Of a stretch of DNA of 64,000 nt, positions 38,870-48,291 are shown piece after piece. Source of the DNA: Burkholderiales bacterium Ga0077544. GTDB lineage: Bacteria > Pseudomonadota > Gammaproteobacteria > Burkholderiales > Burkholderiaceae_D. The position numbers and the translations under genes are program-made. Every line of letters starts with the position of its first letter. Within the stretch, counting starts at the first letter, position 1. A model generated the notes under the pieces. It had not been told where the DNA came from, searched no databases, and worked only from the letters and a program-made list of their open reading frames with translations. The DNA lies in contig LNEU01000018.1 in the NCBI GenBank assembly GCA_001464355.1, positions 186,001 through 250,000 of the forward strand, in the 5' to 3' direction.

Positions 38870-39244
38870 TTATTTGATTGCGAACCTGACGTTAACAGAG
38901 CTTTTATCAGAAAAAGTAATTGCTGCCACTAACTTGGCACCTTTAGATAATTTGACCTCACCTTTAGCTACGAGCAAATTGTTTCCGGCGGCTTCAAGTG
39001 GCACTTCCGTTCTTTCTGCGCCATTAAGAATGGTGAGTTTTCCTGTTACTCCTTTAGTTGAAAACGCCTCATCATGGTCTTCGACGTAAATCGTGACCTT
39101 TCCATCTTTCGCAACTAATTCAAAATTCAAATCATTTGCGCTTTGCACAATGCCCCCATGGTTTGCTTTCGCACCGTGTGCGAACACATTGCCAGTTGCG
39201 GCAAGGGCGATGGCCATCGTTGCCAGAGCTAAAATTTTCTTCAT
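38870..39244 (-). CDS. Small periplasmic metal-efflux accessory protein
   Basis: 124 residues. Signal peptide MKKILALATMAIALAATGNVFA|HGAKANHGG. The mature protein is a compact beta domain (LNFELVAKDGKVTIYVEDHDEAFSTKG, then VRFAIK). The HGG start plus FELVAKDG/IYVEDHDE resembles the HGGK-type domain near the N-terminus of CzcB adaptors (GPHGGKLFVTDGYGLEVTI), suggesting a free-standing version that binds metal through His/Glu/Asp. Shine-Dalgarno GGAG precedes the ATG. It lies 54 bases after the RND pump gene in the same direction. Confidence 0.78.
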   Translation of the reverse strand: MKKILALATMAIALAATGNVFAHGAKANHGGIVQSANDLNFELVAKDGKVTIYVEDHDEAFSTKGVTGKLTILNGAERTEVPLEAAGNNLLVAKGEVKLSKGAKLVAAITFSDKSSVNVRFAIK

Positions 39245-39298
39245 TATTTTCTCCAAAAGTGTGGCGTGTCTTGAATAGGTGCAGCCACATAAACCTTT

Positions 39299-42200
39299 TT
39301 AATACGCATCTTCCTGTTTTCCGGCAACAAGCCGTTCAAGCGGTTTACGTCCGACTAACCAAAATATCACTGGCGTAAGAAGCGAATCGAGAATCGTCGA
39401 GCTAATCAAACCACCAAAGATAACCACAGCAACCGGATGCAGAATCTCTTTGCCTGGCGCATCTGCAGCCAATAGCAGCGGCGTTAGCGCAAACGCAGCC
39501 ACCAATGCAGTCATCAATACGGGCGTTAGTCTTTCCAAAGAGCCGCGGATAATCATGGAGCGACCGAATTCTTCGCCTTCGAACTTGCAGAGATTGATGT
39601 AGTGACTAACTTTGAGGATGCCGTTACGCGTCGCAATACCTGCCAAGGTAATGAAGCCGACCATAGAGGCCACTGACAGCGATACGCCTGCAATCCACAT
39701 CGCAATGACGCTACCAATCAAGGCAAAGGGAATATTGCCCATAATGACGAATGCCAAAACACTCGATTTATAACGCGAGTAGAGTACAAGGAAAATCATT
39801 GCCAGCGAAAATAGCGACAAGCCAACGATGAGTTTCATGGCTTTTTCTTGTGCTTGGAATTGCCCTTCCACGCTCACGAAGTAGGCGCTTGGCATGGGTG
39901 TGGCGGCAATCGCCGCACGAACGTCGCCGATGATGCGTGACATGTCCGAGCCGTCTGTATTAGCGTACACGACGATACGCCGCCTACCATTTTCCCTGCC
40001 AATCTGGTTCGGCCCGTCACCTTCTTCAACCGTCGCAATAGACGACAACGGTATTTTCCCGGCGGGTGTATCTATCATCACGCGTGCCAAATCTTGTGGT
40101 GAACGTTCGTCATCTGGCAAGCGTATCGTCACATCGAATCTACGCACCCCATCCACAACTTGTGCAATGCGCTTTCCTTCAGAGAGTGTTTCCAACATGG
40201 TCAATAATTGGCCTGGTGCCAATCCGTATTGTGCAGCCTTGCGATAATCCACGTGTATCTTGATTTGCGGAATAAGAACTTGCCGCTCAACCGAGAGATC
40301 TACCAGCCCAGGCACTGCAACCAGGCGCGAACGCAGTCCTTCCGCTAATCCCCGCAAGGTATCTGTATCGTCACCGTAAATTTTCAACGCGATTTGCGCT
40401 CGTACTCCAGAAAGAAGATGATCAAGACGATGAGAAATCGGCTGCCCGATCGCCACCGAAGCAGGGATGGTCGAAAGCTGTGCGCGTATATCTGCCATTA
40501 CTTCTTCCCGACCGCGTTCCGAACGCTTCAAATCGACATCAATTTCCGATGAATGAACACCTTCGGCATGTTCATCAAGTTCAGCACGGCCGGTGCGTCG
40601 GCCAACCTTGATGACTTCCGGAACCTGCCGAATGTTCGTTTCTGCCAGGGCTCCCATCCGGTTGGCTTCTGCCAAAGAAGTACCAGGAGTGAAGGTCATG
40701 CCCATTACCAAAGAGCCTTCGTTGAATGGCGGCAAAAAAGCACGAGGGAAAAATGCAATGGTAGATGCGGCAGCAACGACGATCAATGCAGCCATAACCA
40801 AAATTATTTTTGCCCTTGGGAATGACCATTCAAGCACACGCTTATCCCAAGCCTTCAGACGACTGACTACGGGGCTATCGCCGCGCGAGAGTTGCTTCAT
40901 GTGTGGCAACAGGTAATAAGCCAGCACGGGAGTGATCGTCATGGAAACCAGCATCGATGCCAGAATCGACACGATGTAAGCGATACCGAGTGGCGCAAAT
41001 AAACGGCCTTCAATTCCAGGCAATGCGAAGAGGGGGACGAATACAAGGACGACGATAACGGTTGCATATACGATGCCGGAACGTACCTCGACCGATGCAC
41101 GCCAGATGACGTCCATCACCGATATCGATCTGTCACCGACACTTCGCTGCTTCAGACGCCGCAAGATATTTTCAACGTCCACCACCGCGTCATCGACTAA
41201 TTCGCCGATTGCAATGGCGAGTCCGCCCAGCGTCATCACGTTGATTGATTGTCCCAACAAGTGAAATGCGACGGCAGTCACCGCAAGCGATAAAGGAATC
41301 GCAATAAGTGATATCGCAGTGGTCCTGACATTGAGCAAGAACGCAAACAAGATAATCGCAACAAGGATTGCACCATCACGCAATGCTTCCGCCACGTTAT
41401 TGATGGAGGCTTCAATGAAGTCGGCTTGTCGAAACAATACCTCTGGCGCCGAAAGCCCCAAAGGAAGTCCCTGTTTGAGTTCACTTAATGCGCTTTCAAT
41501 ATCGCGCGTCAACTTGACGGTATCTGCAGCGGGCTGTTTTTGTACACTGACGATCACTGCTGGCTTGCCATTGAGTCCTGCATCACCTCGTTTAAATGCC
41601 GCCGCGAAGCGCACGGTTGCCACTTGTTCCATTAAGACGGGTGTTCCATTGCGGTATGTAACCGCCAATCCTTTTACGTCTTCAAGACGGTTGGTACGTC
41701 CCAGATTACGAATCAGATACTCGCGACTATTGAGATCAATGAAACCACCGCTGGTGTTGGCAGCGAAGCCGCGTAGTGCACTTTCGATTTGTTCTAGCGT
41801 GATATTGAATTGCGCCATGCGTGCCGTATCCGGCTCAACCCGTAACTGCCTTACTTCACCACCAATAGGGATGACCTGGGATACCCCAGGAATAGAGAGC
41901 AACCTCGGTCGCAATACAAAGTCGGCATATTCCCGTGCGCGCATGGGATCGGTTGTCGCAATATCGATAGGCAATGCTATCAACATCACTTCGCCCATGA
42001 TGGATGAAACCGGCCCCATGATTGGCGTAATGCCATCGGGTAGTTGCTCCTTCACCAAGGCTAGTCGTTCGGAAACTAATTGTCGGTTCCTATAAATGTC
42101 TGTACCCCAATCAAACTCGGCGTACACAATCGACAAACCGACACCTGCAACTGAACGCACTCTGGTCACGCCAGGCATTCCGTTTAACGATGTCTCTACG

Positions 42201-42403
42201 GGAAACGATACTAGCTGCTCCACTTCTTCAGGAGCCATGCCTCCTGCCTCTGTCAGAATCGTTACCAAAGGTTTATTCAAATCCGGGAATACGTCAATCG
42301 GTGTACGTAATGCCGTTAGCGTGCCGTACACCATCAACAGCAATGCCGCCGCCAATACAAATATACGATTGGTGAGACTGAAGCGAACAATCCAGTTAAA
42401 CAT
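39299..42403 (-). CDS. RND efflux pump of CusA/CzcA family, substrate unassigned
   Basis: 1034-residue inner-membrane RND pump. The helix-4 motif is [20 protein letters not shown]: Asp404 and Glu411 align with CzcA Asp408/Glu415, but the position of CzcA Asp402 is Ala398, as in CusA-type pumps. In the substrate cleft the segment [12 protein letters not shown] (657-668) has His662 where CusA, as I recall, has a copper-binding Met; [10 protein letters not shown] (611-620) is also His-rich. So neither the Czc nor the Cus metal site is conserved. Ends [10 protein letters not shown]. It follows its adaptor gene by 10 bases. Confidence 0.92.
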   Translation of the reverse strand: MFNWIVRFSLTNRIFVLAAALLLMVYGTLTALRTPIDVFPDLNKPLVTILTEAGGMAPEEVEQLVSFPVETSLNGMPGVTRVRSVAGVGLSIVYAEFDWGTDIYRNRQLVSERLALVKEQLPDGITPIMGPVSSIMGEVMLIALPIDIATTDPMRAREYADFVLRPRLLSIPGVSQVIPIGGEVRQLRVEPDTARMAQFNITLEQIESALRGFAANTSGGFIDLNSREYLIRNLGRTNRLEDVKGLAVTYRNGTPVLMEQVATVRFAAAFKRGDAGLNGKPAVIVSVQKQPAADTVKLTRDIESALSELKQGLPLGLSAPEVLFRQADFIEASINNVAEALRDGAILVAIILFAFLLNVRTTAISLIAIPLSLAVTAVAFHLLGQSINVMTLGGLAIAIGELVDDAVVDVENILRRLKQRSVGDRSISVMDVIWRASVEVRSGIVYATVIVVLVFVPLFALPGIEGRLFAPLGIAYIVSILASMLVSMTITPVLAYYLLPHMKQLSRGDSPVVSRLKAWDKRVLEWSFPRAKIILVMAALIVVAAASTIAFFPRAFLPPFNEGSLVMGMTFTPGTSLAEANRMGALAETNIRQVPEVIKVGRRTGRAELDEHAEGVHSSEIDVDLKRSERGREEVMADIRAQLSTIPASVAIGQPISHRLDHLLSGVRAQIALKIYGDDTDTLRGLAEGLRSRLVAVPGLVDLSVERQVLIPQIKIHVDYRKAAQYGLAPGQLLTMLETLSEGKRIAQVVDGVRRFDVTIRLPDDERSPQDLARVMIDTPAGKIPLSSIATVEEGDGPNQIGRENGRRRIVVYANTDGSDMSRIIGDVRAAIAATPMPSAYFVSVEGQFQAQEKAMKLIVGLSLFSLAMIFLVLYSRYKSSVLAFVIMGNIPFALIGSVIAMWIAGVSLSVASMVGFITLAGIATRNGILKVSHYINLCKFEGEEFGRSMIIRGSLERLTPVLMTALVAAFALTPLLLAADAPGKEILHPVAVVIFGGLISSTILDSLLTPVIFWLVGRKPLERLVAGKQEDAY

Positions 42404-42413
42404 GAGTTCGCTC

Positions 42414-43535
42414 CTATCGAATTTGATTGATCAGCGCAGTGCCTGACACAACAACGCGGTTTTCCGGAGCAAGTCCCTTCACCACAACAATTGTGTTTGC
42501 ATCCAATGCGCGTGCTTCAACCTTCTGGGCAATGAACCGTTCTGCGCCTGATTTGATCCAGACAATGGGCTGGTTTTCAGGATTGCGCACCAGCGCTTCA
42601 GCCGGAAGTGCGATCCCCTTTACCTTTTCGTTCAGTTTGGCGATCACGGTAACGGGTTGGCCAACAGCTAAGGCCATTCCTTTTCCCTGCGCCTGAAAAC
42701 TGATTGGCAATGCGCCATCGCGCAAGCTGCGTCCGCCACCCAATAGAATCAGGTCGATAGCAGGATAGGACGCCAGACTTGCTTGTCCAATCCGATTCGC
42801 GAGTGCCACGTCCGTACTACTTGCTTCAACAAACATGCGATTCGGATCAATAATTTCGAACAGCACATCGCGTGCTTCTACTATTTGTCCGCTTAAGACG
42901 TTTGCGCTGGCGACAATGCCGGAAGCTGGCGCAGTAATATTTTCGCTACCGATGACACTTGCAGACACAGCCCGTTCGCGTCCTATCAGACTGCTCAATT
43001 CTGCACGTGCTGCCTCGATGTCTTTTTGCGGAACACTTCCTTCCAGCGATTCGAGACGTTTGATCCGTTGCTCCGCCAAAATGCGGTTGGCGCGCAGGTC
43101 GGCTAGTTGCGCCTCTTGATTGCCACGGTCGATAGCGCTGGCGACCGGTTTTATGCGGAGAAGAATCTGTCCCTTCTCAACGCTTTGTCCAGCTACCGGC
43201 AATCCTTTTGGGCCAGCATCAATGCGACCGGAAAATGGTGCTTGCACGCGTCCGCCAGCGTTGGGATCTATCGCCACGCGGCCATTCAATTCTACGGTTA
43301 GAGGATGATCGTTCTCGATGGCCATCATCGTTCGGATAGACATACTTCGTTGTGCTTGTTTAGGGACATTGACACTGCCATCAGGCAAGCGTGCCAATCC
43401 ACTACCGCTACCTGACACGGCGCCGTCCAAATGTTCGCCATCTGGACCATGCGCACCTGGCGCACCGCTAGCTATTGGCGAAAGCAATCCAAATATGAAT
43501 GCTGGAATGACGAGACAAGCTAATTTGTTATGCAT
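42414..43535 (-). CDS. RND periplasmic adaptor with [16 protein letters not shown]-terminus
   Basis: 373-residue membrane-fusion protein. Signal peptide about 1-24, then the 15-residue motif [15 protein letters not shown] (25-39), which is repeated in the adjacent gene product. Next are a barrel/lipoyl region ([34 protein letters not shown] split), a short helical hairpin (about 140-195) and [20 protein letters not shown]. Much shorter than CzcB (533) and lacks its His-rich linker, so metal capture may be done by the His/Asp/Glu motif. Its start overlaps the preceding gene by 8 bases. Confidence 0.9.
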   Translation of the reverse strand: MHNKLACLVIPAFIFGLLSPIASGAPGAHGPDGEHLDGAVSGSGSGLARLPDGSVNVPKQAQRSMSIRTMMAIENDHPLTVELNGRVAIDPNAGGRVQAPFSGRIDAGPKGLPVAGQSVEKGQILLRIKPVASAIDRGNQEAQLADLRANRILAEQRIKRLESLEGSVPQKDIEAARAELSSLIGRERAVSASVIGSENITAPASGIVASANVLSGQIVEARDVLFEIIDPNRMFVEASSTDVALANRIGQASLASYPAIDLILLGGGRSLRDGALPISFQAQGKGMALAVGQPVTVIAKLNEKVKGIALPAEALVRNPENQPIVWIKSGAERFIAQKVEARALDANTIVVVKGLAPENRVVVSGTALINQIR

Positions 43536-44088
43536 GATTGTTTCCTGTCGATTTTTTGCGGCGGCGGAATCTGAAGATTGCGAATAACAGTACGGCTACT
43601 ACGAATAAGCCGACAACACTCCATGCCCATGGAAAATGCGCATGGTCATCTGCATCAGTCGCGCTTGCTACTATGAGCGTGCCTTCCAGTAAATCACTTT
43701 CGTTATCCGCTGTTAGCGTGAAGAGGAGAGCATGCTTCCCCGGCTTAGCTAACGCCTTCAACATGCGTTCGTCATTGACTGCATAGTCGCCGTGATCACT
43801 GTGAAACTTTGCAAGCGCTTTCAAGCCGTTTAAATCAACTTCCAGCTTTGCATTGAGCACCGGCTCGTTGGTTTCATAACGGTCGATCAAGATAGATAGC
43901 TCATTTGCTTGTAGGCGGCCAACCAGTTCAAATGACTCGGTAAAAGTTTCAATACGAGGTCCAGCATCACGATGTACGTGCCCGGCGGCACCATCCAGAT
44001 GCTCACCATCCGGGCCATGTGCGCCAGGTGCGGCAATAGCCGACATGGTCAGCACAAAATAGAAAACGCAAAATTTGAGTAGCTTCAC
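43528..44088 (-). CDS. Unrecognised membrane-anchored periplasmic protein sharing the [15 protein letters not shown] motif
   Basis: 186 residues. Signal peptide about 1-19, mature N-terminus [15 protein letters not shown] (20-34) plus GHVHRDAG. A periplasmic beta domain follows (about 45-145: FTESFELVGRLQANELSILIDR, VLNAKLEVDLNGLKALAKF), then one C-terminal helix (WAWSVVGLFVVAVLLFAIFRF) with a basic cytosolic tail. It therefore faces the periplasm from the inner membrane. Placed between the TolC-type and adaptor genes, overlapping both (4 and 8 bases), so probably a fourth pump component. No family name recognised. Confidence 0.82.
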   Translation of the reverse strand: MKLLKFCVFYFVLTMSAIAAPGAHGPDGEHLDGAAGHVHRDAGPRIETFTESFELVGRLQANELSILIDRYETNEPVLNAKLEVDLNGLKALAKFHSDHGDYAVNDERMLKALAKPGKHALLFTLTADNESDLLEGTLIVASATDADDHAHFPWAWSVVGLFVVAVLLFAIFRFRRRKKSTGNNHA

Positions 44089-45299
44089 GGGAGTATTCCT
44101 AATGCTTGATTTAAACGGGCATGGGCTAGTCCCACGGCGACTTTTTGCTGTCTTTCACTTACGTCAGCTTCATGACTGAGGGCATGAGAACGTAATAGAT
44201 CGCTTAATCCACTCTCGCCCATACGAAATGATTTGGCAATCAGTTCGGTATGCTCACGTGTCAGTGCTGCGCGTTCCGAAGCGGCGGCCAGTCCTTGCTC
44301 GGAGGCCGTTAATTGTTGGCGTGCCAGTTCGATATCGCTCAGAAGCATGCTCTCGGTCTGCGCTGCTTCTGCTCTCGCGGTTTCGATTTTGGTGAGCGCT
44401 GCCGACTCTAATGGGCGGTTGCGTGCATTTGTTCCGAACGGAATCTGCACAGCTATCCCTACACTCTGGCTGGAGCGACTTACCATGCCGTCTTGTTCAC
44501 GTCGCATCAGTAAGCCAACAGTAGGTGGGTCACTACGCGTCGAATTCACTGCATGAAGAGACGCTTGGGAGCGCTGTATAGATTTATGCGCAAACAGCAT
44601 TCGTGGATGCGGCTGCTGCATTGATGTCGCAATAGGCTCAGGTTCCGGGGAGGGGATGTTTTGCTGGCCGGTCAGCGTAATGTAGCGAGCCATAGAGACC
44701 TGTAGTCGAGTCTGTACTGCGGCGAGTGCACTTTTTGCGGCGAGAACTTCTTGCTGCGCGAGTAAACCATCTGTTCTTGCAAGGTCGCCTGCTTTGACGC
44801 GACGGATCACATCACCAGCAAGTGCTTCAAGATGGCGATGGTGGTCTTGCGCTTCGATCAATTCATCCCGTGCTGCGGCAACTGCCCAAAGCTGTTCTCG
44901 TACTTCACCAGCAATTGCCAGGCGGGTATGCACTATTTGCGCGTCTAATTCATCAGCACTGATATTGGCCAAGGATTCTCGTGCTGACCTTTGGGCTGGC
45001 AACCAAATCGGGGCGGAAACAGAAACCTCTGTTTCGCGAAAACCAGTTTGATTGCTTCCGCGATCATTACGTTGAGATAAGCCAACTGATGGAGAACCGG
45101 CAATCCAGGATTGTGCTGACTCTTGGCCTGCAACCGACTCGCCTCTACGAGCTTCGAGCGTACGAGCCAACGGCGATCTTTGCCAAGCAGCATCCACTGC
45201 AATCGATAGGGTGGTATTGGATTCAGATAGCGCCGTAGGTGCTGTGAACACCAATGCGACAGAAAGCCAAAAACGACAAGATATAGAATTAGTAAACAT
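44085..45299 (-). CDS. TolC-family outer-membrane channel
   Basis: 404-residue OEP-fold protein of the second RND system. Signal peptide MFTNSISCRFWLSVALVFTAPTALS. Helical repeats include LEARRGESVAGQESAQSWIAGSPSVGLSQ, VREQLWAVAAARDELIEAQDHHRHLEAL and the second-repeat LSDLLRSHALSHEADVSERQQKV. ATG 45299 has GGAG 6 bases upstream; the 15 upstream codons are unlikely to be translated. Ends 4 bases inside the next gene. Confidence 0.9.
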   Translation of the reverse strand: MFTNSISCRFWLSVALVFTAPTALSESNTTLSIAVDAAWQRSPLARTLEARRGESVAGQESAQSWIAGSPSVGLSQRNDRGSNQTGFRETEVSVSAPIWLPAQRSARESLANISADELDAQIVHTRLAIAGEVREQLWAVAAARDELIEAQDHHRHLEALAGDVIRRVKAGDLARTDGLLAQQEVLAAKSALAAVQTRLQVSMARYITLTGQQNIPSPEPEPIATSMQQPHPRMLFAHKSIQRSQASLHAVNSTRSDPPTVGLLMRREQDGMVSRSSQSVGIAVQIPFGTNARNRPLESAALTKIETARAEAAQTESMLLSDIELARQQLTASEQGLAAASERAALTREHTELIAKSFRMGESGLSDLLRSHALSHEADVSERQQKVAVGLAHARLNQALGILP

Positions 45300-45394
45300 G
45301 CGATCTCCATTCGGCAACCAAAAAGGAACCGAAGGCATGCGCATGTCAAACGGAATAATCCGTAAGAAGTTTAATTAATACTAAAAATGCAATA

Positions 45395-45416
45395 CCCTCG
45401 GCAGATTAACCGAGGG
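45395..45416 (-). other. Hairpin between first and second gene of the RND operon (possible attenuator)
   Basis: ccctcgg (45395-45401) / ccgaggg (45410-45416) form a 7-bp stem that includes the stop codon of the small upstream gene. On the minus strand it is followed after 8 bases by attttt. It may terminate part of the transcripts before the TolC-type gene or set the small protein in excess. Confidence 0.5.
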
Positions 45417-45762
45417 ATGAAGGAGGTCGCTGTGGACGTTCGAGATGAGGGTTGGGAATGTCGAAATATCTACGTTCTGACGCCACCACAATGAATGCAC
45501 TCATTGGGCTTAAAGGAGTAGCGCTTGCAGGCAGAGTCGCACTTTGGCCAGAGGCTGTGTGATCCGAGATGTGCTGGGCAGATTCGCTTGAGTCATCGTA
45601 GTGGATGACGCCATCGTCGCCATGATGATGATTAATACCTTCTTGATGTACCAGTTCGTGGGAAAGATCATAAGCACTTCCAGACGACAGCCAAGCTCCC
45701 TGCATACCAAAACTATGCAAAGGCAACAGCATCAACAGGAAAATGCAAAAGAAGCGCCGCAC
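45406..45762 (-). CDS. Small exported His-rich protein (CzcI-like position)
   Basis: 118 residues. Signal peptide about 1-19 (MRRFFCIFLLMLLPLHSFG). The mature part is rich in His/Asp: HELVHQEGINHHHGDDGVIHYDDSSESAQHISDH, split for length. The Pro-rich tail (LERPQRPPSSLG) parallels the CzcI tail. No enzyme motif. As first gene of an RND operon it mirrors czcI at 7704, suggesting a metal-sensing or buffering accessory. Divergent from chrB; 173 bases separate the two starts and must hold both promoters. Confidence 0.72.
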   Translation of the reverse strand: MRRFFCIFLLMLLPLHSFGMQGAWLSSGSAYDLSHELVHQEGINHHHGDDGVIHYDDSSESAQHISDHTASGQSATLPASATPLSPMSAFIVVASERRYFDIPNPHLERPQRPPSSLG

Positions 45763-45935
45763 AAAGTTCTCTTTAACAAGATGGTGGATTGATTATAGCA
45801 ACTAAATTTCAGAAAATGAACTCCTCGCTCCGATATCGCAGCATCGTCAAAATCTGAATGCTGCGCAGTGACGAGCTTGCCATTCATAATATATATGGTA
45901 GAGTTCAATACATAAATGTAAAGAAAGCTACATAT

Positions 45936-46868
45936 ATGAAATGGTTTCTACTTATTCTGACCCTTCCTACCGAGAACGCTACGGCTCGAATGAGGGCGTG
46001 GCGAGCACTCAAGTCGTCGGGTGCAGCAGTTTTGCGAGATGGTGTTTATTTACTGCCCGAGCAAGAATGCAGCAAGGAATCTCTATCGGAAATCGCAGAA
46101 GATATCGATAAAAATGGGGGCACGACACACTTACTGCAGACGACTACAAAGAACGAAACATTCGTTACTTTGTTTGACCGCTCAACAGAGTTTGCCGAAC
46201 TGTCAGGCGCCATCGCTCAACATCGCGCAAATCTCAGTGACGAAACCGCGAACGAAACACTTAAGCAGGCACGCAAGTTACGCAAAAGTTTTGACCAACT
46301 AATCTCTATCGACTTCTTTCCTAGCGAATCACAGAAACAAACGGCTGCGGCATTGCTGGAGTTGGAAGCAGCAACGATTCGAACGTTGTCACCGGACGAG
46401 CCTCATTCCATATCTGGAAAAATTCCAAGGTTATCACCTGCAGATTATCGCGGTCGCACTTGGGCCACGCGTGCTCGACCATGGATGGACCGATTGGCAA
46501 GCGCATGGCTGATCCGCCGCTTCATTGACTCTGATGCGCAAATCTTGTGGCTGGCATCTCCAGTAGATTGTCCAGCAGATGCGTTGGGGTTCGACTTTGA
46601 TGGCGCTATCTTTTCTCATGTCGGTGCCAAGGTCACATTTGAGACATTGATATCCAGCTTTGGTCTGGAATCTCCGGCACTGACAAGACTGGGTGCCATC
46701 ATCCATTTTATTGATGCTGGCGGCATCCAGCCACCTGAAGCGAGCGGTGTCGAACGAGTGTTGGCAGGTATACGTTCAACCGTCGCCGACGACGATCAAC
46801 TTTTAAGCATAGCGTCAGGCATCTTTGATGCCCTGATAACCAATTTTGAACAGGATATATCGAAATGA
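45936..46868 (+). CDS. chrB: Chromate resistance regulator/accessory ChrB
   Basis: 310-residue ChrB. The N-terminal domain (about 1-150: MKWFLLILTLPTENATARMRAWRALKSSGAAVLRDGVYLLP split) is the DNA-binding-like part; the C-terminal domain (about 170-310) contains TWATRARPWMDRLASAWLIRRFIDSDAQI, FDFDGAIFSHVGAKVTFE and LGAIIHFID, the metal-binding ChrB-C region. ChrB acts as chromate-sensing regulator of chrA in related bacteria. ATG 45936 begins the family N-terminus; the 26 codons before it are non-homologous. Its stop overlaps the chrA start (ATGA). Confidence 0.93.
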   Translation: MKWFLLILTLPTENATARMRAWRALKSSGAAVLRDGVYLLPEQECSKESLSEIAEDIDKNGGTTHLLQTTTKNETFVTLFDRSTEFAELSGAIAQHRANLSDETANETLKQARKLRKSFDQLISIDFFPSESQKQTAAALLELEAATIRTLSPDEPHSISGKIPRLSPADYRGRTWATRARPWMDRLASAWLIRRFIDSDAQILWLASPVDCPADALGFDFDGAIFSHVGAKVTFETLISSFGLESPALTRLGAIIHFIDAGGIQPPEASGVERVLAGIRSTVADDDQLLSIASGIFDALITNFEQDISK

Positions 46869-48235
46869 GCAGCAACCCTTCAACCAATGTTCAAAGTGCA
46901 GAAGAAATCCCTCGACCTAGTCAGGTTACTTTCTGGGATGCTCTCAAGTTGTGGTTCAAGCTTGGTTTCATCGGTTTCGGTGGCCCTGCAGCGCAAATAT
47001 CATTGATGCACAGGGAGTTGGTTGAGCAGCGGCGCTGGATTAGTGAGCGACGATTTTTACATGCATTGAACTATTGCATGCTGCTGCCGGGACCGGAAGC
47101 CCAGCAACTTGCTACCTACATGGGATGGTTGATGCATAGAACCAAGGGGGGCATTGCCGCTGGCATGCTGTTCGTCCTGCCATCACTGTTCTTTTTGATC
47201 GCTTTGTCTTGGCTGTATATCGCGTACGGGCATGTGCCGCTGATTGCAGGATTGTTTTACGGTATCAAGCCTGCAATTACGGCTGTTGTTGTACATGCCG
47301 TTCATCGTATTGGCTCACGCGCATTGAAGAACAATCTGATGTGGGCGATAGCCGCTGCGTCATTTGTGGCTATCTTTGCGATGAATGTACCTTTCCCTTT
47401 CATCGTTGCATCGGCAGCGCTGATCGGTTATCTCGGTGGTCGCTATATTCCGCAAAAATTTACCGTAGGTGGAGGTCATGGCGAATCTAAAAAATCGTAT
47501 GGTCCCGCATGGATAGACGATGACACACCGCCACCAGCGCATGCGCAATTCCGTTGGTTTGGATTGACGAAGATACTTATCGTTGGCGGGGTACTGTGGT
47601 GTGTTCCGATGACTGTACTGATGTTGCGATACGGTTGGGACCATACCCTCACGCAAATGGGATGGTTTTTTACTAAAGCCGCCTTGCTGACTTTTGGTGG
47701 TGCATATGCCGTTTTGCCATATATTTATCAAGGAGCGATTGGATATTACAACTGGTTGACGCCAACTCAGATGATCGATGGCTTAGCTTTGGGGGAAGCT
47801 AACCCAGGCCCTCTCATCATGGTGGTGGCGTTCGTTGGATTTGTCGGTGCTTATGTCCAAGCTGTATTCGGCGCTGATTTGAAGTTTCTTGCCGGGGCCA
47901 CAGCAGCAGTGCTGGTGACATGGTTCACTTTCCTTCCTTCATTTATTTTTATTCTGGCTGGCGGCCCTTTAGTTGAATCCACACATGGCAATTTAAAATT
48001 TACCGCCCCATTGAGCGGAATCACTGCAGCTGTAGTTGGAGTCATTCTTAACCTAGCAGTGTTTTTTGCCTATCATGTCCTATGGCCGCAAGGCTTCGCA
48101 GGCACTTTCGATTGGATCGCAGCAATTATGGCAATCGCTGCCGCAATTGCATTGGTACGCTACAAACGCAATGTTATCCACGTTATTGCGGTTAGCGCAA
48201 TTATCGGATTAGTGTTGAAAACGCTTGCGGTATAG
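46865..48235 (+). CDS. chrA: Chromate efflux transporter ChrA
   Basis: 456-residue CHR-family long-chain transporter expelling chromate. Two homologous halves: the first begins FWDALKLWFKLGFIGFGGPAAQISLMHRELVEQRRWI, with LLPGPEAQQLATYMGWLMH; the second begins FTKAALLTFGGAYAVLPYIYQ, with MIDGLALGEANPGPLIMVVAFVGF. Both GFGGP / TFGGA motifs and both PGP loops are intact. About ten helices. Coupled to chrB. No chrC/chrF follows; an IS30 element starts 57 bases after the stop. Confidence 0.95.
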   Translation: MSSNPSTNVQSAEEIPRPSQVTFWDALKLWFKLGFIGFGGPAAQISLMHRELVEQRRWISERRFLHALNYCMLLPGPEAQQLATYMGWLMHRTKGGIAAGMLFVLPSLFFLIALSWLYIAYGHVPLIAGLFYGIKPAITAVVVHAVHRIGSRALKNNLMWAIAAASFVAIFAMNVPFPFIVASAALIGYLGGRYIPQKFTVGGGHGESKKSYGPAWIDDDTPPPAHAQFRWFGLTKILIVGGVLWCVPMTVLMLRYGWDHTLTQMGWFFTKAALLTFGGAYAVLPYIYQGAIGYYNWLTPTQMIDGLALGEANPGPLIMVVAFVGFVGAYVQAVFGADLKFLAGATAAVLVTWFTFLPSFIFILAGGPLVESTHGNLKFTAPLSGITAAVVGVILNLAVFFAYHVLWPQGFAGTFDWIAAIMAIAAAIALVRYKRNVIHVIAVSAIIGLVLKTLAV

Positions 48236-48291
48236 GTATTCGGGGCAATGATCTGATTTCGCGACAATATTACGGAACGTCTGCTTTGGGT

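Noticed and set aside
41319-42095. Plus-strand 258-residue frame
   Set aside because: Antisense to the RND pump; Ser/Arg/Thr-rich composition typical of shadow frames.
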